Part shown: one piece after another, positions 28,374-37,681 of the stretch
How positions within the stretch are numbered: position 1 is the first letter of the stretch
Layout: each line of letters begins with the position of its first letter
Source: JACQZU01 sp041908165
GTDB taxonomy: Bacteria > Acidobacteriota > Holophagae > Holophagales > Holophagaceae
Reading direction: 5' to 3'
Assembly: GCA_041908165.1 (NCBI GenBank)
Contig: JAYRFV010000116.1
Span: 1 to 64,000 of the forward strand
Length of the DNA: 64,000 nucleotides
Notes under the pieces: model-generated
Told to the model about the DNA's origin: nothing
The model's input: the letters and a program-made list of their open reading frames with translations, nothing else
Databases searched by the model: none
Program-made: the position numbers and the translations under genes

Positions 28374-30452
28374 CTACTTCAGGCCGCGCTTGGCCAGCAG
28401 CGGTCCCACCTGCGGATCGCGGCCGCGGAAGCGGCGGTAGAGGTCCGCGGCCTCGACGGTCTGGCCGGCCTCCAGCACGCGCCGGAAGGCCGCCGCGGTG
28501 GCCGGATGGAACAGGTCGCCCTTCTCCTTGAAGGCCTGGAAGGCGTCCGAGTCCAGCACCTCGCTCCAGATGTAGCTGTAGTAGCCGGCGCTGTAGCCGC
28601 TGCCGCCGCCGAAGATGTGGTTGAAGTAGGGGGTGCGGTAGCGGCTCGGGATCTCGGGAAGGAGACCGAGCCGCTCGAAGGTGGCCTTCTCGAAGGCCGC
28701 AGCGTCGACCTCCTTGCCGGCGGGAAGGGTGTGCCAGGCCATGTCCAGCAGGGAGGCGGCGAGGTACTCGACGGTCTTGAAGCCCTGGCCGAAGGTGGCG
28801 GCGCGGTCGATCTTCTGGATCAGCGCGTCCGGCAGCGGCTCGCCGGTCCGGTGGTGGCGGGCGTAGGCCTTCAGCACCGAGGGCTCGGTGGCCCAGTTCT
28901 CCATCACCTGGCTGGGGAGCTCGACGAAATCCCTGGGATAGCCGGCCAGGCCCCGGTACTCCCCGGCGTAGAAGAGGCCGGCCAGCGCGTGGCCGAACTC
29001 GTGGAAGAGGGTCTCGGTCTCCTCCAGGGTGAGCAGGGCCGGCTGGTCGCCTGAGGGACGGGTGAAGTTGCAGACGTTGGTGGCGATCGGCGTGACCTTG
29101 CGGTGGTCGCGGGCCCCGCGCAGGCTGCCGCACCAGGCGCCGCCGCGCTTGCCGGGCCGGGGATGGTAGTCGGTGTAGAGGAGGCCAAGGTGGCGGCCGT
29201 CCTTCTCCTTCACCTCGAAGACCCGCACCTCCGGGTGCCAGGCCGGCATGTCCTTGAGTTCGCTGAAGGTGACCCCGTACAGCCGGGTGGCCACGTTGAA
29301 GGCGCCCTCCCGAACACGGTCCAGGCTGAAGTAGGGGCGCAGCGCCTCCGGGTCGAGGTCGAAGCGGGCCTGGCGCACCTTCTGCTCGTAGTAGCGCCAG
29401 TCCCAGGCTTCCAGCTTCTGCCCGGGAAGGTCCTTCTGCAGCAGCGCCTGCATGTCGGCGCGGTCCCGCCGGGCGACCTCGAGGGCGGGCTTCCACAGCT
29501 GGTCGAGGAGGCTGTAGACGCCCTTCGGGCCCTTGGCCATGTTCTCCTCGAGGATGTAGTCCGCCCAGGTCGCGAAGCCGAGCAGCCTGGCCTTCTCGGC
29601 GCGCAGGGCGGCGATCCGGCTGGCGAGGGGCCGGGTGTCCAGCTCGCCGCCGTTGCAGCGCTCGGTGTAGGCGGTGAGCATCCGCTTCCGCAGTTCGCGC
29701 TGGTCGGCGTACTGCAGGAACGGCCAGAGGCTCGGCGCGTCCAGGGTGAACAGCCACTGGCCGGCCCGGCCGGCCTTGGCGGCGGCCTGGGCGGCGCCGG
29801 CCTTGACCCCCTCAGGCAGTCCGGACAGGTCGGCCGGCCGGTCGATGAACAGCTGGAAGTCCTTGGTGGCCTTCAGCAGCCGCTCGCCGAACTGGATCCC
29901 CAGCTTCGACAGCTCCGCGTTCACGGCCCGCATCCGCTCCTTGCCGGCCGGATCCAGGTTGGCGCCGGACCGGACGAAGCGCTTGTAGGTGCGCTCCAGC
30001 AGCCGGGCCTGCTCGCCGTCCAGCTTGGCGGTCGCGCGCTGGTCCCAGACCGCCTTCACCCGCTGCCACAGGTTCGGATCCAGGCTGATGTCGTCGCGGT
30101 GGGCCGCCAGCAGGGGAGACAGTTCGCGGTTCAGGGCCTGCAGGCGGGGGTTGGTCTCGGCCCCCGAGAGCGCGCCGAACACCACCCCCACGCGCTCCAG
30201 GTCCTGGCCCGCGCGTTCCATGGCCTCGATGGTGTTGCGGAAGCTCGCGGGCTCCTTGCTGGCGACGATGGCCTGGATCTCCGCCTTCTCCCGCGCCATC
30301 CCCTCCTTGAAGGCGGGGAGGAAGTGCTCCTCCTTGATCTGCTGGAACGGCGGGACCCCGAAGGGCGTGGTCCAGGGCCCGGTGAAGGGGCCCGGCCCCT
30401 GGGCGAGGAGCGGCAGGGCCATGAGGCTGGCGGCGATCGGAAGGGAGCGCAT
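28374..30452 (-). CDS. M3 family metallopeptidase (Dcp/oligopeptidase A-like), exported
   Basis: A 692-residue thimet-oligopeptidase-family enzyme with a signal peptide (MRSLPIAASLMALPLLAQG) and the M3 zinc site HEFGHALAG near 482 with the third ligand Glu shortly after. The C-terminal half keeps QVMENWATEPSVL and FGGGSGYSAGYYSY(I)WSEVLD, both typical of peptidyl-dipeptidase Dcp. It should release dipeptides or cut oligopeptides in the periplasm. ATG 30452 has GAGGTG six bases before it; the frame is open far upstream but antisense to the next gene. Divergent from the DUF418 gene; a TATGAT-like -10 for this gene lies at about 30493-30498. Confidence 0.9.
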   Translation of the reverse strand: MRSLPIAASLMALPLLAQGPGPFTGPWTTPFGVPPFQQIKEEHFLPAFKEGMAREKAEIQAIVASKEPASFRNTIEAMERAGQDLERVGVVFGALSGAETNPRLQALNRELSPLLAAHRDDISLDPNLWQRVKAVWDQRATAKLDGEQARLLERTYKRFVRSGANLDPAGKERMRAVNAELSKLGIQFGERLLKATKDFQLFIDRPADLSGLPEGVKAGAAQAAAKAGRAGQWLFTLDAPSLWPFLQYADQRELRKRMLTAYTERCNGGELDTRPLASRIAALRAEKARLLGFATWADYILEENMAKGPKGVYSLLDQLWKPALEVARRDRADMQALLQKDLPGQKLEAWDWRYYEQKVRQARFDLDPEALRPYFSLDRVREGAFNVATRLYGVTFSELKDMPAWHPEVRVFEVKEKDGRHLGLLYTDYHPRPGKRGGAWCGSLRGARDHRKVTPIATNVCNFTRPSGDQPALLTLEETETLFHEFGHALAGLFYAGEYRGLAGYPRDFVELPSQVMENWATEPSVLKAYARHHRTGEPLPDALIQKIDRAATFGQGFKTVEYLAASLLDMAWHTLPAGKEVDAAAFEKATFERLGLLPEIPSRYRTPYFNHIFGGGSGYSAGYYSYIWSEVLDSDAFQAFKEKGDLFHPATAAAFRRVLEAGQTVEAADLYRRFRGRDPQVGPLLAKRGLK

Positions 30453-30611
30453 GGGCACCTCGAAAGGGGGACGATCAACAAACGACCCATACATCATAAG
30501 ACGAGTCCTGCCTCGGCGACCCTGCCCTCGCATGGGCCGGCCCGGCGCCCTGCACCGTAAACGGATCCCTGGGCAATGCGTAGGATTCCCGTACCCGCCG
30601 AAGGATGGACC

Positions 30612-32270
30612 ATGGAATCCCAGGAGACGCCCGCGCTCGCCCCCGTGTCCCGGGAAGAACGCATCGAAGCGCTCGACGTGGTGCGCGGCTTCGCCCTGCT
30701 CGGCATCTTCCTTATGAACGTGGAGTGGTTCAACCGGGCCCTCAACGACATGGGACAGGGCCTGCCCCGCGGCCTGTCCGGGGCCGACCGCTGGGCCGGC
30801 TGGCTGGTCTTCGTGCTGGTCCAGGGAAAGTTCTGGACGATCTTCTCGATGCTCTTCGGCATGGGCTTCGCGGTGATGCTCCTGCGGGCCCAGAGCGCCG
30901 GCCGCAGCTTCCTGCGCCCCTACCTGCGCCGCATCGCCGCCCTGGCCGTGTTCGGTGCGGCCCACCACATCCTCCTCTGGGGCGGCGACATCCTCTTCGG
31001 CTACGCGCTGGCGGCCCTTTCGCTGCTGATCCTGCTCTTCGGCAACTGGAAGGCCATCCTGGCGAGCCTGGTCGGCCTGGTGGCCCTCGGCTTCATCCCC
31101 AAGCTGGATCCGTTCTGGGCGGTGGCCGCCAGCCTAGCCGCCACCGGCCTCGCCGCCCTCTACCTGCGCGGCGAGCGCCGCCTGACCTTCCGGGGCCGCA
31201 GCCTGCCCATGCTCTCCGCGGGAATCCTGCTGGTCGGCGCCCTCGCCGCCTTGGCGGCCGTGGTTCTCTGGGTGCTCCCGCAGGGACCGAAGGAGCCGCG
31301 CCTTCCGTTGACGATCGCGGCCGCCACCCTGCTGGCGGTCGGCATCCTGTCGGCCCGCTTCCACGAGCCCGCCGCCGTGCGCCACCGTCGGCTGGGACTG
31401 ACCCTCTACCTGCTGCCGTGCTTCCTGATGATCGCCTTGGGCACGGTGGCCTACCTCGGTCTCCAGGAGCCTGCCCCCGGAGGCCGGGCCACGCAGGCTG
31501 AAGTGCAGCGGAAAGCCGCCCGGGAGGTCGAACGGGCCAAGCGGATCCAGAAGCAGAAGGAGAAGATCGAGGAGGACACCCGCGTCCATTCCAAGGCAGG
31601 CTTCGCGGAAGCGGTCCGCTTCCGGGCCCGGGAATTCGGGAGCAACGCCGCCATGGAGGCGGGCAATGCGGTCCTGATGATGGGCGTGTTCCTGCTCGGC
31701 TTCGCGTTCGTGCGCTCGGGCGCCATGACGCGCCCGGCCGACCACCTGCCGCTGTTCCGGCGCCTCGCCGTGCTGGGCATCCCGGTGGGCCTCGGCCTCA
31801 CCCTCGCCGGCGCGGCCCTCTGCAGTTCCCACACGCTGGGCGACACGCGCGATGGCTGGCAGCTGGCCAACGGACTGATGAACCTCGGCAGCCTGCCCGC
31901 CAGCCTCGGCTACCTTGGCCTGGTGGTGCTGGCCCTGCACCGCCCGGGCTGGACCTCCAGCATCCGGGTCCTGGCCCCGGCGGGGCGGATGGCCCTGACC
32001 AACTACCTGCTGCAGTCGGCCCTGAGCGCAGCGGTCTTCTTCGGCTACGGCCTTGGCCACTGGGGGCTGGGCCGCGCCGCGCAGGTCGCCTACGTGGGCG
32101 TGGTCTTCGCCCTGCAGGTGGCGCTCTCCCATGCCTGGCTGAAGCAGTTCCGTTACGGCCCGATGGAGTGGCTCTGGCGAGCCGTCACCTACGGCCGCTT
32201 CCCCGCCCTGCGGGGCACCCCGAGGGTGGACGGCCCCCCCTTGCCCTCCCTGGGCTCAGGGCTCCCCTGA
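30612..32270 (+). CDS. DUF418 domain membrane protein
   Basis: The 552-residue protein begins with the family hallmark EALDVVRGFALLGIFLMNVEWF and continues with about ten membrane helices. A soluble, charged insert (residues ~305-345, with KRIQKQKEKIEED) interrupts them. The C-terminal LAPAGRMALTNYLLQSALSAAVFFGYGLGHWG matches the DUF418/YeiB family, whose members have acyltransferase-3-like topology but no settled function. ATG 30612 follows GAAGGA at six bases. The last 15 nt overlap the end of the convergent M28 peptidase gene. Some homologues are larger because of a DUF418-plus-heparan-acetyltransferase-like N-terminus, which is visible here as the EALDVVRG segment. Confidence 0.85.
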   Translation: MESQETPALAPVSREERIEALDVVRGFALLGIFLMNVEWFNRALNDMGQGLPRGLSGADRWAGWLVFVLVQGKFWTIFSMLFGMGFAVMLLRAQSAGRSFLRPYLRRIAALAVFGAAHHILLWGGDILFGYALAALSLLILLFGNWKAILASLVGLVALGFIPKLDPFWAVAASLAATGLAALYLRGERRLTFRGRSLPMLSAGILLVGALAALAAVVLWVLPQGPKEPRLPLTIAAATLLAVGILSARFHEPAAVRHRRLGLTLYLLPCFLMIALGTVAYLGLQEPAPGGRATQAEVQRKAAREVERAKRIQKQKEKIEEDTRVHSKAGFAEAVRFRAREFGSNAAMEAGNAVLMMGVFLLGFAFVRSGAMTRPADHLPLFRRLAVLGIPVGLGLTLAGAALCSSHTLGDTRDGWQLANGLMNLGSLPASLGYLGLVVLALHRPGWTSSIRVLAPAGRMALTNYLLQSALSAAVFFGYGLGHWGLGRAAQVAYVGVVFALQVALSHAWLKQFRYGPMEWLWRAVTYGRFPALRGTPRVDGPPLPSLGSGLP

Positions 32271-33299
32271 GGCCCGATCCTGCGGCAGCCAGCGCCAGGG
32301 CCGCGGGCGCAGGCTGGGCTGGCCGGCGGGGGCGGGCCGGGCCCCGGCGTGCGGCAGCAGCTGCGGCAGGGCATCCAGGGCGTCCAGCCGCAGGAAGGTC
32401 TCGAGGATCGCCTCCACGGAGGCCCAGTAGAACACCGCGGGGATCCGTTCGAAGCTGTCCTGGGGCGTGTGGTACCAGGGATCGTCGTCGCCGACGCAGA
32501 AGAACAGGAAGGGAATGCCCCGCTGCATGAAGGGGTACTGGTCGGAGCGCGCGACATCGGCCTCGAAGTCCGGCACCACCGCGACCTTCGAGGCGGCGTA
32601 GGCGGCCAGGAGGTGCGGCCTGAGCACGGCGGTGAAGGTGGTTCCGCCCACGAAGATCCGGCCCCGTGTGCCCTGGGCCACCATGTCCAGGTTGAGCACG
32701 ACGGCGATGTCCGCCAGGGCCACCGGGGGTGCGGCGACGAAGGCCTGCGAGCCGTAGAGGCCGGATTCCTCGCCGTCGAACAGGCAGAACAGCACCGTGT
32801 GGGCCGGCGGATGCGCCTTCAGCCAGGCCGCCATCTGCAGCAGGGCCGCGCACCCGGAGGCGTTGTCGTCGGCCCCGGGATGCACCAGCCCGCTGCGGAT
32901 CCCCACGTGGTCGTAGTGGGCCGAAACCAGGATGATCCGCTCCGGGTGGCGGCGGCCGACGAGCCTGCCGACCACGTTCACGCCCGCCGTCCCGCGCCAG
33001 AAGAAGGGCCGCTCGAAGGCGTCACCCAGAGGGAGGAGCCCCAGGTCCACGAAGCGCTGGACCAGGTAGGCTCGCGCCCGCTGGCTGCCCGGCGTCCCGA
33101 TCTTCCGGCCCTCCAGCGCCGGATCGGCCAGGAACCGCAGGTCCTCCCGCAGCGCCGGCTCCGCCAGCCTGGGCGCGACCGGCGTGAAATCGACCGCCGC
33201 GGTGCCGGGATCCGCGGACGCTCCGGAAGCGCCACCACCGCATCCAGGCAGGCCGAGCAGGGCCAGGACCAGGACCAGGATCATGCATCGCGCGGTCAT
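32256..33299 (-). CDS. M28 family peptidase, lipoprotein
   Basis: A 347-residue zinc peptidase. The lipobox LPGC puts the lipidated Cys at residue 20, so the mature enzyme is probably membrane-anchored on the outside. The co-catalytic metal site is complete: SAHYDHVG (His, Asp), GADDNASG (bridging Asp), DGEESG (Glu-Glu), NLDM (Asp) and DDPWYHTPQD (final His). M28 enzymes of this branch are aminopeptidases acting on peptide N-termini. ATG 33299 has GAGGTG before it; codons upstream are not supported. A PA-like insert domain is absent. It overlaps the convergent DUF418 gene by 15 nt. Confidence 0.9.
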   Translation of the reverse strand: MTARCMILVLVLALLGLPGCGGGASGASADPGTAAVDFTPVAPRLAEPALREDLRFLADPALEGRKIGTPGSQRARAYLVQRFVDLGLLPLGDAFERPFFWRGTAGVNVVGRLVGRRHPERIILVSAHYDHVGIRSGLVHPGADDNASGCAALLQMAAWLKAHPPAHTVLFCLFDGEESGLYGSQAFVAAPPVALADIAVVLNLDMVAQGTRGRIFVGGTTFTAVLRPHLLAAYAASKVAVVPDFEADVARSDQYPFMQRGIPFLFFCVGDDDPWYHTPQDSFERIPAVFYWASVEAILETFLRLDALDALPQLLPHAGARPAPAGQPSLRPRPWRWLPQDRASGEP

Positions 33300-33629
33300 G
33301 CGGCACCTCGAGCGGGACACCGGCTGCCCGGATTGTACGCGGAACCAGCGGTGCCTGCGCCTGCCCAGCCAAGCGCCCGCCGGCCCGGGCCGGGGCCGCT
33401 GCGAGCGCACGGGCGGCGCCCTCCTCCCTTCAGGACGTGTCCGGCCATTATCAAAATACTCAAAGATTGAGCACTTTATGTCGAAGTCCCAAGAAAATCT
33501 GGATTCCAGCCGTACCGGGTCAATAAATTAAATCATTATTTATTTTAAACAAATAGAGTTCACGGGTGTTCTATTTTTCGACCCCGTAAAGGTCCTACGC
33601 TGGCCCCCGAGTTGAGGAACGGGAACCGG
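33300..33629. promoter_or_regulatory. 330-bp divergent intergenic region with AT-rich core
   Basis: The region separates the M28 gene (minus) from a TetR gene (plus). Positions ~33440-33580 are sharply AT-rich. Visible structures are CTCAA-AGA-TTGAG (33460-33472) and an inverted repeat AATAAAT (33521-33527) / ATTTATT (33537-33543) around a 9-nt centre. These sit where the TetR promoter is expected and are candidate binding sites. No open frame with coding character is seen. The half adjoining the M28 gene is GC-rich and unremarkable. Confidence 0.5.
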
Positions 33630-34406
33630 ATGCACGAACGGATCGGGATGCTGCGCGCGCTTGAGCCCAGGCAGGCGGGTCGCAATTCCTACGACGCCAT
33701 CCTCGAGGCCGCGACCGGACTGTTCAGCCAGTTCCCCGCGGTCGATGTGTCCCTGCGGGACATCATCGGCACCGCGGGCGTGGCCAACCAGACGCTGTAC
33801 AACTACTTTCCGGCCGGCCGCGATGATGTGGCGCTTGTCCTCAAGGACCGCTTCGACCTGGAGATCCTCCGCGCCTTCGAGGAACTGGTGGACCAGGCGC
33901 GGTGGGGGGAAGGTTCCGGAAACGCCCGCGCTTCCGCCCTTCTGGGCGACTGCCTGGCCGCAGCGGTCTTCGACCGCCTGCGCCGGGATCCCTCCTACGC
34001 CACCTCCCTGCATGCCTACCTCGAAGTCCACGACCTGATGGCCATTGCCAGCGACCGCCAGGACCTTCGCGAAGCCCTCTTCCGGGAGGCCCAGGCGCGC
34101 TGCCCCGGCTGGTTCTCCCGCGAGGAGCTGCCGCGGGTCGCCGACCTCTGCGTGCACCTCACCCTGCAGGTGGTGAAGCTCAGCTTTCGTCGTCCGGACT
34201 ACCCGCTGGACCGGCTGGAATCGAACACCCGCCTGCTGGTCCGCAGCCTGCTCCAGACCGCCGTGGTGGATTGGCAGTCCGACAGCGGCGGGACCCTGGT
34301 CCGGCGGAGACCGAACGACTCCAGCACGGGGCCCCTCCCGCGGATCAGCGACCAGAAGCGGGATTCCATCCTCAATCGCATCCTGAAACGCAAGAACCGC
34401 AACTAG
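33630..34406 (+). CDS. TetR/AcrR family transcriptional regulator
   Basis: The 258-residue protein has a TetR-type DNA-binding domain at residues ~18-68 (AILEAATGLFSQFPAVDVSLRDIIGTAGVANQTLYNYFPAGRDDV). Its ligand-binding half is all helical and not assigned to a subfamily. A basic tail (KRDSILNRILKRKNRN) follows after residue 240, unusual for the family and possibly disordered. I chose ATG 33630; a TTG six codons upstream is possible. The long AT-rich upstream region with palindromes would suit autoregulation. The next gene downstream, 46 nt away, is an unknown protein that may share the transcript, so its function could be what this regulator controls. Confidence 0.85.
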   Translation: MHERIGMLRALEPRQAGRNSYDAILEAATGLFSQFPAVDVSLRDIIGTAGVANQTLYNYFPAGRDDVALVLKDRFDLEILRAFEELVDQARWGEGSGNARASALLGDCLAAAVFDRLRRDPSYATSLHAYLEVHDLMAIASDRQDLREALFREAQARCPGWFSREELPRVADLCVHLTLQVVKLSFRRPDYPLDRLESNTRLLVRSLLQTAVVDWQSDSGGTLVRRRPNDSSTGPLPRISDQKRDSILNRILKRKNRN

Positions 34407-34452
34407 CCCGGCGGGTGCGCCCCCGCCGCGCCGCCGACCCCTGGAGCAGGCC

Positions 34453-35196
34453 GTGTGCACCGCCCCCTTCCTTCACGCGCCCCGGAGGGTCGAGCTGCAG
34501 CTCGGTTCGGAACGCGGCAGCCGGCAGCTGGAGTGGGAGGACGGACAGCTCTGGTACCGCGAAAGCCCGCACCCCGCCGACCACCTCCACCGGACCCCCT
34601 GGCAGGCCTACGGCGAACCGTCCGCCCAGGCCTGGTCGTCCCTCCGGGCGAGGCTCGACGCCAGCGCGTTCTGGGACCGGCCCACCCGCCCGGCAGCCCA
34701 TGGTGCGCACTGGCGCCTGGCCCTGCGCTGGGGCTCCCTGAGCCGGGCGGCCACGGGGTTCGGTGAGCCCCCTTCGGAACTCGCCAGGGTGATCGAGGCC
34801 GTGCTGGGCCTGCGCGACCAGCCTTGCGCGGACTACCCGCCGGCCTTCCGGCTGCGCTGCGACTGGCCTGGCGGCGAGGAGCACTTCGGCTGGGACGGCC
34901 GCCACCTCGCCTATGCCGCCTTCCTGCCGCGGCCGCGGATCCACGAAGGGCAGCGGGTTCCGGCGGCGGCCTGGAAGGAGATCACCCCCCTGCTCGAGGC
35001 CGGACGGCCCGTTCGCGACCCCGCGCCCGCGGGAGACGAACGGTTCCTGATCGATTCCCTCTGCTCCGACCGCCTGCCCGTTCGCGAGGTCCCGGAACCC
35101 CTCCGTCACGACCTGCGGCGGCGGTTGAAGGACCTGCTGCCGGTGGACTGCCGGCTGGATGGCGTTCCGGGAACGGGGCTCCTGGTCGAACCCTGA
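34453..35196 (+). CDS. Hypothetical protein with internal duplication
   Basis: I do not recognise this 247-residue protein. It has no signal peptide or membrane segment and is rich in Trp, Arg and Pro. Residues ~13-75 and ~132-186 look like two copies of one unit: a beta strand (VELQLGS / FRLRCDW), W-x-DG-x-L-x-Y, a Pro-rich loop, then W-x-x-L/I-x-x-L. A repeated beta-beta-alpha fold is likely. GTG 34453 follows GGAG at the right distance. It lies downstream of a TetR gene on the same strand and ends 4 nt from the convergent S9 peptidase stop. Coding character is good (strong GC bias in third positions) and the frame is intact. Confidence 0.65.
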   Translation: MCTAPFLHAPRRVELQLGSERGSRQLEWEDGQLWYRESPHPADHLHRTPWQAYGEPSAQAWSSLRARLDASAFWDRPTRPAAHGAHWRLALRWGSLSRAATGFGEPPSELARVIEAVLGLRDQPCADYPPAFRLRCDWPGGEEHFGWDGRHLAYAAFLPRPRIHEGQRVPAAAWKEITPLLEAGRPVRDPAPAGDERFLIDSLCSDRLPVREVPEPLRHDLRRRLKDLLPVDCRLDGVPGTGLLVEP

Positions 35197-35200
35197 CCCG

Positions 35201-37285
35201 CTACCGGCCGGAGCCGTCGAAGGCGCGGTTGCGCAGCAGGTCCTCGGTGCGCCAAGGCGCCGGCCCGCCGCCCAGCCACCGCTGGAACCATTCCAGGTGG
35301 GCGTTGTAGTACACCGGCATGGACTTCAGGCTGTCCGGCCAGTGGCCGTCGTTCTTGAAGACCAGAAGCCGGCTCGGAACCCCCATGGACTGGAGGCCGG
35401 TGAAGAACTGCAGGCTCTGCGTGTAGGGCACCCGGTAGTCGCGCTCGCCGGTGACGACCAGGCAGGGCGTCCTGAAGGCCTTGACCCGGCTGCTGGGGTT
35501 CATGGCTTCGTAGCCGGCGGGGTTGGCCCAGGGCGTCCCGCCCAGGTCCCACTCCGGGAACCAGAGCTCCTCGGTGGCACCGTGCATGGAGCGCAGGTCG
35601 TAGACGCCCATCATGGCGGCCAGGGCCTTGAACCGGTTGGGCTGCCCCTCGAGCCACATCATCGCGTAGCCGCCCCAGCTCCAGCCCATCGCACCCATGC
35701 GCTCCGCATCCACGTAGGGCAGCTTCGCCAGTTCGTCGGCCACCCGCTCGATGTCGGTGATCACCCGGCCATTCCAGTCGCCGCTGATGGCGTCCGTGTA
35801 GGCCTGGCCGTAGCCGGTGGAGCCGTGCGGGTTCGGGAAGGCGACGACGTAGCCCGCCCCGGGATAGACCTGCCAGTCGCCGCGGAGGGTGTCCGCCCAC
35901 ATCATCTGGGGTCCGCCGTGGACGTTCAGGATCAGGGGGTACTTCCTCGCCGGGTCGAAGCCGTGCGGCTTGACCAGGAAGGTGTGCACCGGCTTGCCGT
36001 CGGCACCCTTGATCCAGAGCTCCTCGGCCGGACGGAAATCCACCTCCTCGGCCAGTGCCTGGTTGAAGGCGGTGAGGCGCTTCAGCGCGCCGCTGGCGAA
36101 CACGTACCGCCAGAGCTCCGCCGGCTCGCCGACGCGGCTCCGGAGGAACACCACCGACCCCTGGTCCGGGGCGATGGCGAACTCGCGGATGGACTGGCCC
36201 TCGAGCCTGCGCTCGACGCGCCCGCTGGCGAGGTCGACGCGGTGCAGCGGCCAGCGGCCCTTCTCCTGGACCGTGAACCAGAGTGCGCGGGAGTCCGCGG
36301 ACCACTGGAAGGCGTCCACCCAGTTGTCGACGGACTCGGTGAGCACCCGCGTGGCCCGCTTCTCGCGGTCGTAGACCGCCAGCAGGAACCGGTCCGATTC
36401 GCAGCCCGGACGGCGCTGCAGCTTGTAGGCGATCCAGCGTCCGTCCGGGGAGTACTTCGGCTCGCCGTCGTAGGCGCGGTTCTCCGTGATGCGGCGCGGG
36501 GTGCGGTCGCCGTCGAGGGCGAGCAGGAAGAGGTCCTGGTTGGTGGAGCGGGCGGGCACGGGATCCGCATTGGTGACCACGCAGACCTCCCGGCCATCCG
36601 GGCTCACGTCGAAGGACTGCGGGCCCGCGGAGGTCGGATCCGCCGGGAAGTCCTGGGCCCCGGAGGTGAGCGCCTCCACCTTCCCGTCCGGCCCGGCCGC
36701 GAACAGGTGGCTGTAGCGGAATTCCCGCCACTCGGTCCAGTGCCGGTAGAGCAGCGCGTCGGCCAGGTGGGCCTGGACCGGGCCCTTCTCGAGCTTCTCC
36801 TCCAGGGCCCGGTGCTTGGACCCGTCGGCCATCCCGTCCAGGAACACCGAGGCCTGGAACACCACGCGGCCGGACCGGGGCAGCAGCTTCGGCGACCCGA
36901 TCCCGGGTTCGAAGGAGGTCCACTTCCGGGCCTCGCCACCGTCGAGGCCGAGGGCCCAGAGCTGGCTGCCGCCTTCGCGGGAGGAGAGGAAGCAGACCGT
37001 CCTTCCGTCCCGGCTCCACTGCGGCGAGTGGGCCCCGGCCTGGGTCAAGGGGCGGGATTCCCCCGACCCCAGGTCCAGCACCCAGACCCGGGTCTCGGTC
37101 TTTGCCCTGCGCAGGTCCGGGGTCGACACCTGGAACAGCAGCCGCTGCCCGTCGGGGCTGAGGGCCAGGGAGGAGATCCCCTTCAGGCGGTAGAGGTCCT
37201 CGATGGCGAAGGGGCGCTTCCCGGCGCCCGAGGCCGGGAGGGTGGACAGGAGCAGCGGCAGGATCAGGCGGGTCGCGAGGGTCAC
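35201..37285 (-). CDS. S9 family peptidase (acylaminoacyl-peptidase/oligopeptidase type), secreted
   Basis: The 694-residue enzyme has a signal peptide (TRLILPLLLSTLPASGAG), an N-terminal beta-propeller with PD40-like blades (LALSPDGQRLLFQ; YSPDGRWIAYK) and a C-terminal alpha/beta hydrolase domain. The catalytic Ser lies in GWSWGGYAM (near 535), the Asp in GERDYRVPY (near 615) and the His in NDGHWP (near 647). S9B/S9C enzymes cleave short peptides that can pass through the propeller. The GTG start at 37285 is preferred since GGAG stands upstream and it directly begins the signal peptide. A small zinc-ribbon gene lies upstream on the same strand (51-nt gap). Confidence 0.92.
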   Translation of the reverse strand: MTLATRLILPLLLSTLPASGAGKRPFAIEDLYRLKGISSLALSPDGQRLLFQVSTPDLRRAKTETRVWVLDLGSGESRPLTQAGAHSPQWSRDGRTVCFLSSREGGSQLWALGLDGGEARKWTSFEPGIGSPKLLPRSGRVVFQASVFLDGMADGSKHRALEEKLEKGPVQAHLADALLYRHWTEWREFRYSHLFAAGPDGKVEALTSGAQDFPADPTSAGPQSFDVSPDGREVCVVTNADPVPARSTNQDLFLLALDGDRTPRRITENRAYDGEPKYSPDGRWIAYKLQRRPGCESDRFLLAVYDREKRATRVLTESVDNWVDAFQWSADSRALWFTVQEKGRWPLHRVDLASGRVERRLEGQSIREFAIAPDQGSVVFLRSRVGEPAELWRYVFASGALKRLTAFNQALAEEVDFRPAEELWIKGADGKPVHTFLVKPHGFDPARKYPLILNVHGGPQMMWADTLRGDWQVYPGAGYVVAFPNPHGSTGYGQAYTDAISGDWNGRVITDIERVADELAKLPYVDAERMGAMGWSWGGYAMMWLEGQPNRFKALAAMMGVYDLRSMHGATEELWFPEWDLGGTPWANPAGYEAMNPSSRVKAFRTPCLVVTGERDYRVPYTQSLQFFTGLQSMGVPSRLLVFKNDGHWPDSLKSMPVYYNAHLEWFQRWLGGGPAPWRTEDLLRNRAFDGSGR

Positions 37286-37336
37286 GGGAGGCTCCGGGCT
37301 GGACGTGCACCAGGATCCCACGGATCCGCGGCCCCA

Positions 37337-37642
37337 TCAGTCCCGGAACACCCGGGCCAGGCCCTGCAGGAAGCCACCCTCCGTGCGGCCCAGCGCCTCC
37401 AGCTCGCCGGCATCGAGCCACAGGCCGCCGCAGGCCTCGCAGCGGTCGAGGCGCTGCCCCTGGTGGGAAACCTCCACCAAGGTCGAGCCGCATTTGGGGC
37501 AGTGCATCCAGTGCAGTTCCTTCTGCGCCTCGCGCGCCTGCTGCTGGGCCCGCGAGGCTGCCGCCTCGGCGGCCTTCCGCTTCTTCTCCTGCTCCTGCCT
37601 GGCGAAAAAGGCTTCCTCCTGGGTGGTGGGCTTGACCGGCAT
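37337..37642 (-). CDS. zf-TFIIB zinc-ribbon protein
   Basis: This 101-residue protein has a charged helical N-terminus (QEQEKKRKAAEAAASRAQQQAREAQKE would form a helix) and a C-terminal zinc ribbon: Cys48-x-x-Cys51 and Cys68-x-x-Cys71 in HCPKCGSTL and RCEACGGLWLDAGEL. This matches the zf-TFIIB domain family of bacterial proteins, which are usually paired with envelope or stress genes and have no settled role. ATG 37642 has AAGGAG before it; an ATG eight codons upstream is less likely. It lies between S9 peptidase and ExoD genes on the same strand, part of a compact minus-strand run. Confidence 0.85.
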   Translation of the reverse strand: MPVKPTTQEEAFFARQEQEKKRKAAEAAASRAQQQAREAQKELHWMHCPKCGSTLVEVSHQGQRLDRCEACGGLWLDAGELEALGRTEGGFLQGLARVFRD

Positions 37643-37681
37643 GGTCGCTCCTTGGCGAGGGGGCACAGGGGCCCGCGGGGT

